Shown here: positions 60,948 to 64,000 of the stretch, piece after piece | Position numbering within the stretch: position 1 is the stretch's first letter | How the letters are laid out: every line of letters begins with the position of its first letter | Assembly: GCF_004341245.1 (NCBI RefSeq) | Contig: NZ_SLWY01000010.1 | Coordinates: 62,001-126,000, forward strand | Direction of reading: 5' to 3' | From: Plasticicumulans lactativorans | GTDB taxonomy: Bacteria > Pseudomonadota > Gammaproteobacteria > Competibacterales > Competibacteraceae | DNA length: 64,000 nucleotides | Program-made: the position numbers and the translations under genes | The notes under the pieces: model-generated | Databases searched by the model: none | What the model was told of the DNA's origin: nothing | The model's input: only the letters and a program-made list of their open reading frames with translations

Positions 60948-63299
60948 ATGAACAGCATCGAGTCGATCAAGGTCGCCACCGGCGCCACCGCGGCGGGCAC
61001 GGGGGAGCGGGGCACCGACGCCGCCGAGGGCTTCGCGCAGTTGCTCGCCGGCGTGTCGCCGGCACCTGCAGCGCCCGCTGCGACGGTGGACACCGGCGCG
61101 GACCTCCCCGCGGACGGCGAGGCGGCCGACCCCGCCGCGGCCGCGCTCGATCCGCTGCGTGCGCTGCTCGCCAGCCTGCTGCGGCCCCCGCAGGCCGCAG
61201 CCCCCGCCGCCGCGACGCCCGCGGCCGCACCCGCGGACCCTGCGGCGCCCCCCGCCCCGGAGGCCGCCGCCGTGGAAGTCGCCGGGGCCGGGGTGACCAC
61301 GGTCGCTCCGGCGGTGTCCGCGACCGTCCCGGCTGTCGCCGCGGACCCGCCGGATGCCATGCCGCAGGCGGCACCGGCAGCGCCTGCCGGAGGGGCGGCC
61401 CCGACCGGGGCGCCGGTCGCCGGCGTCGACGCCGGGAGCGGGCGGGTGGCGCGGAGCTTCCCGCTGCCGGCGGCGAATCCCGCCGCACCGGCGCTGGTGG
61501 CGGGTGCCGCCGCTGCGGCGGTGGGCGGGGGTGGGGCGGAGGGCGTGCCGGCGGTGCGTCCCGCGGCGCTGGCGGGGGATGCGGCCGGTGCGTCCGTCGA
61601 TGCCGCGGGCGCTGGTGCGGTCGTTGATACGGTCGTGCCGACGGATGGCGAGGCGGTCGACGCGGCCGCGACCCCCTCCGATCCGTTGCGCGTACGACTC
61701 GCCAGCCTGCCGCGGCCCCAGCCGGCGGCCGCCACCGCGAGGCTTTCCCCCTCCGCGGCGGATCCCGCGGCGGCGCCGGTGGCGGCCGATCCGGCTGCCG
61801 TCGCGAATCTGCCGGATGTCGCGCCGCAACCGGGGGGGGCGCCCGTCGAGGTCGCGGCGCCGGCCGAGGTGCCCGTCGGCGGTGTCGACAGCGGTCGCGG
61901 GCGGGGGGAGGAGGCCTTCCCGCTGGGGGCCGGGAGCGCCGCCGTGCCGACCCGGGCGGCGAGCGCCGTCCCCCCTCCTGCGGTGCTGGGCGGGGGTGGG
62001 GCGGAAGACGCGCCGGCGGCACGGCCTGCGGGGGCAGCGGCCACCGAGGCCGCTGCCCCCGCGATCGCGCCGGTGGCGGCCGATCCGGCCGTCGCCGCGG
62101 ACCTGCCGGATGCCGCGTCGCAGGCGGCGCCGGCAGCGCCTGCCGGGGGGGCGGCCCCGACCGTGGCGCCGGTCGCCGGCGTCGACGCCGGGCGCGGGCG
62201 GGTGGCGCGGACCTTCCCGCTGCCGGCGGTGAACCCTGTCGCGCCGGCCCCGGCGGCGGGGGGCGCCACCGTTGCCGCGGCGGCGGGCGAAGGCGAGGCG
62301 GCGGGGGTGCCGGCGGCAGGTCCCGCGGCGCCGGAGGAGGATGCGGCCGATGCGCCCGCGTCCGTCGATGCCAGCGCCCAGGCAACCGTCGCCATCGCCG
62401 GCCGCGATGCCGCCGTCACGTCGACTCCTGCGCCCCTCGCGCCGACGGCCGACGCCACGGCCGGGCTCGTCGCCGCCGGCCTCGCGGCCGCACGGCCTTC
62501 CCCGCAGCAGACACCGACCGCGGCTCCGGCACGTGCCGGCAGCGCGCGCCTGCCGTCGCCGACGGTGGCGCCACTGCTCGCCGCCCGCACGGCGACGCCC
62601 GCGCCGGCCGCCAGCGCCGATGCCGGTGCGGGGACGGTGCCGGCCACGGCGCCCGGCGCGCACGGCGGCGATGCCGGCGCGCCGCCGTCGACGCCCGCCG
62701 CCGAGGCCGGCGCGCCGTTCTTCGTGTCGGCACGCGGTGCGGGCGAAGCCGAGCAGGCACCGGCGGGGCCGTCGGCGGGCCTGCCCGGAGCCCCTGCGCC
62801 CCCGCCGCCCGCCGACCGGCCGGCGCCGGCGAACGCGCCGTCGCCGCAACTGCCGGTCGAGCAGCCGCGCAGCTGGGCGCCGGCGCTCGGCGAGCAGCTT
62901 GCGTGGATGGTGCAGAACCGCGAGCAGCACGCCGAGATCCGCGTCAATCCGCCCCATCTCGGTCCGGTGGAAGTGCGCCTGCAGCTCGCCCAGGACACCG
63001 CCGACGTGAGCTTCCGCACCCACGACGCCGGCGTGCGCGAGGCGCTCGAAGCGAGCCTGCCGCGGCTGCGGGAGCTGCTCGGCAGCCAGGGCGTGCAGCT
63101 CGGCCAGACGAGCGTCAGCGACCACCCGGCGTCGCGCCAGCCGGGCACGGCCTGGGGCGGTGCCGACGCACAGCGTCAGGGCGACCCGCACGGTGGCGCG
63201 CGCGAGCGCCTGCCGCATGACGCGCCCTTCGGTGCCGGCGGCGACGAGCTCGGCATCCCGGTGCGCACGCTGCTCGGCGGCATCGACCACTACGTGTGA
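60948..63299 (+). CDS. fliK: Flagellar hook-length control protein FliK, expanded
   Basis: 783 aa, about twice the length of enteric FliK. Residues ~640-740 hold the conserved C-terminal Flg_hook domain (EQLAWMVQNREQHAEIRVNPPHLGPVEVRL), which switches export specificity. The N-terminal ~640 residues are a low-complexity Ala/Pro/Gly/Val linker in which related segments recur. A 46-residue block with GRVARSFPLPA is nearly duplicated 252 codons later, and a more divergent third copy lies between. Linker length is expected to set hook length by a ruler mechanism. Confidence 0.92.
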   Translation: MNSIESIKVATGATAAGTGERGTDAAEGFAQLLAGVSPAPAAPAATVDTGADLPADGEAADPAAAALDPLRALLASLLRPPQAAAPAAATPAAAPADPAAPPAPEAAAVEVAGAGVTTVAPAVSATVPAVAADPPDAMPQAAPAAPAGGAAPTGAPVAGVDAGSGRVARSFPLPAANPAAPALVAGAAAAAVGGGGAEGVPAVRPAALAGDAAGASVDAAGAGAVVDTVVPTDGEAVDAAATPSDPLRVRLASLPRPQPAAATARLSPSAADPAAAPVAADPAAVANLPDVAPQPGGAPVEVAAPAEVPVGGVDSGRGRGEEAFPLGAGSAAVPTRAASAVPPPAVLGGGGAEDAPAARPAGAAATEAAAPAIAPVAADPAVAADLPDAASQAAPAAPAGGAAPTVAPVAGVDAGRGRVARTFPLPAVNPVAPAPAAGGATVAAAAGEGEAAGVPAAGPAAPEEDAADAPASVDASAQATVAIAGRDAAVTSTPAPLAPTADATAGLVAAGLAAARPSPQQTPTAAPARAGSARLPSPTVAPLLAARTATPAPAASADAGAGTVPATAPGAHGGDAGAPPSTPAAEAGAPFFVSARGAGEAEQAPAGPSAGLPGAPAPPPPADRPAPANAPSPQLPVEQPRSWAPALGEQLAWMVQNREQHAEIRVNPPHLGPVEVRLQLAQDTADVSFRTHDAGVREALEASLPRLRELLGSQGVQLGQTSVSDHPASRQPGTAWGGADAQRQGDPHGGARERLPHDAPFGAGGDELGIPVRTLLGGIDHYV
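61335..61472 (+). repeat. Direct repeat in fliK, copy 1
   Basis: 138-bp segment repeated at 62091-62228 with 9 mismatches by eye (about 93% identity) and no gaps. The offset is 756 bp, a multiple of three, so the protein frame is preserved. Confidence 0.85.
62091..62228 (+). repeat. Direct repeat in fliK, copy 2
   Basis: Second copy of the 138-bp repeat at 61335-61472. A shorter related segment (CCGGTGGCGGCCGATCCGG) also occurs near 61779 and 62070, showing that the linker grew by more than one duplication. Confidence 0.85.
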
Positions 63300-63471
63300 A
63301 TGCCCCCGCGAGGCCGGCAGGCGCCGTGCCACAGGTGTGGTCAGACACGCCCCTTAGAGCGAAAAGTTTGTATCGTTAGCAGCTCGCGCTTTACCTTGCA
63401 GCGCAACATTGGGCATGCTCGCCGCGGTTTTGCGCGTGCAGCGCACTCGAAGGCGAAATGGAGCGACGAGC

Positions 63472-64000
63472 GTGGAAGCGATTTACGTGGCGGTCGGGCT
63501 GGGCGTGGGCGTCCTGGTGGGCGTGACCGGCATCGGCGGCGGCGCGCTGATGACCCCCATCCTCGTGCTCGGTTTCGGCATTCCGGTGACCACGGCGGTG
63601 GGCACCGACCTCGTCTACGCCTGCGTCACCAAGATCAGCGCCGTGATCGGCTACGCGCGTCGCCATGCGCTGCGCTGGGACGTGGTCGGCCTGTTGCTGT
63701 GCGGCAGCCTCCCCGGCGCGATCGCCATGCTGTGGGGGCTGCACGCGGTCGGCACGCAGAGCATCGCCGCCACCGCGGCGATCAGGACCGGGCTCGGCAT
63801 CGCCGTGGTGGTGTCGGCGCTGCTGCTGTTCGCCAAGCGTCACATCCAGGCGATCGGCCGCGGTGAGCGCCTGCCGCGGCTCAAGGTGTTCGTCAAGCGC
63901 TGTCGGCCGGTGTTCACCGTCGCCGTCGGCCTGGTGCTCGGCGCCCTGGTGGCGCTGACCTCGGTCGGCGCCGGCACGCTCGGCACCGCGGCCCTGATCA
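63472..64000 (+). CDS. TSUP (TauE/SafE)-family permease, N-terminal part
   Basis: Partial; runs off the window end, 176 codons visible. The GTG at 63472 has GGAG 8 nt upstream. At least four hydrophobic helices are visible. The first, AVGLGVGVLVGVTGIGGGALMTPILVL, holds the family GxGGG-type motif, and a second repeat begins at LVALTSVGAGTLGTAAL. TSUP permeases move sulfite, sulfonates or other organic anions. It is not obviously linked to flagella; the gap after fliK is 172 bp and holds AT-rich patches around 63359-63385 that could be its promoter. Confidence 0.82.
   Translation, partial: MEAIYVAVGLGVGVLVGVTGIGGGALMTPILVLGFGIPVTTAVGTDLVYACVTKISAVIGYARRHALRWDVVGLLLCGSLPGAIAMLWGLHAVGTQSIAATAAIRTGLGIAVVVSALLLFAKRHIQAIGRGERLPRLKVFVKRCRPVFTVAVGLVLGALVALTSVGAGTLGTAALI

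Noticed and set aside
60326-63148. A very long minus-strand open frame (about 940 codons) opposite fliI-fliK
   Set aside because: Composition is an Ala/Gly/Pro/Arg/Ser shadow of GC-rich coding DNA on the other strand; the plus strand carries recognisable FliI, FliJ and FliK.

Overview
The window reads as one contiguous piece of chromosome from a very GC-rich, Gram-negative betaproteobacterium. Gene orders such as miaB-phoH-ybeY-corC-lnt, leuS-lptE-holA, nadD-rsfS-rlmH and fliC-flaG-fliD-fliS-fliT ... fliEFGHIJK, with a FleQ-type regulator, point to the Rhodocyclales (Azoarcus/Thauera-like). That placement is inferred from gene content, not from a database search. I found no tRNA, rRNA, insertion sequence, prophage or CRISPR array. 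Coding density is high and genes lie in long co-directional runs.

Layout. (1) 1-10.0 kb, plus strand: a PotABCD-type ABC importer (2-4389), then a glutarate/5-aminovalerate operon: glutaryl-CoA dehydrogenase, a CaiB-type CoA-transferase, a semialdehyde dehydrogenase and a class III omega-aminotransferase. Together they form a coherent lysine/cadaverine/5-aminovalerate route. Most larger gaps hold a GC-rich hairpin, and an AT-rich inverted repeat (4512-4537) sits before gcdH. (2) 10.1-11.6 kb: a degenerate EAL-domain protein and an RBBP9/YdeN-like hydrolase. (3) 11.6-16.6 kb, minus strand: sbp-cysT-cysW-cysA-cysK for sulfate uptake and cysteine synthesis, with an inverted repeat in the promoter. 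(4) 16.8-22.2 kb, plus strand: miaB, phoH, ybeY, corC, lnt. (5) 22.2-25.0 kb, minus strand: a small hypothetical gene, kup and a YbeL-like zinc-ribbon protein. (6) 25.2-35.9 kb, plus strand: leuS, lptE, holA, proA, a YecA/SEC-C protein, nadD, rsfS, rlmH, a TatD-family hydrolase, an isoaspartyl peptidase and a nitronate monooxygenase.

(7) 35.9-46.6 kb, minus strand: a FUSC-family membrane protein, then a 4-hydroxyproline epimerase-like protein, a DapA-family lyase, a complete LivFGMHK importer and an ornithine-cyclodeaminase-family protein. This set suggests uptake and breakdown of hydroxyproline or related imino acids. (8) 47.1-63.3 kb, plus strand: a flagellar block. fliC has a textbook sigma-28 promoter, a leader hairpin and its own terminator. 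flaG, fliD, fliS, fliT and a possible PilZ-type gene follow, then a FleQ-like sigma-54 activator. Next comes a strong sigma-54 promoter in front of a histidine-kinase-like protein that has lost its catalytic boxes, leading into fliEFGHIJK. FliK is unusually long because of an expanded Ala/Pro-rich repeat region. (9) 63.5 kb to the end: a TSUP-family permease cut by the window edge.

The least expected items are the kinase-dead flagellar sensor homologue, the EAL protein stripped of its active site, the intercistronic hairpins of the catabolic operon and the recent duplication inside fliK.
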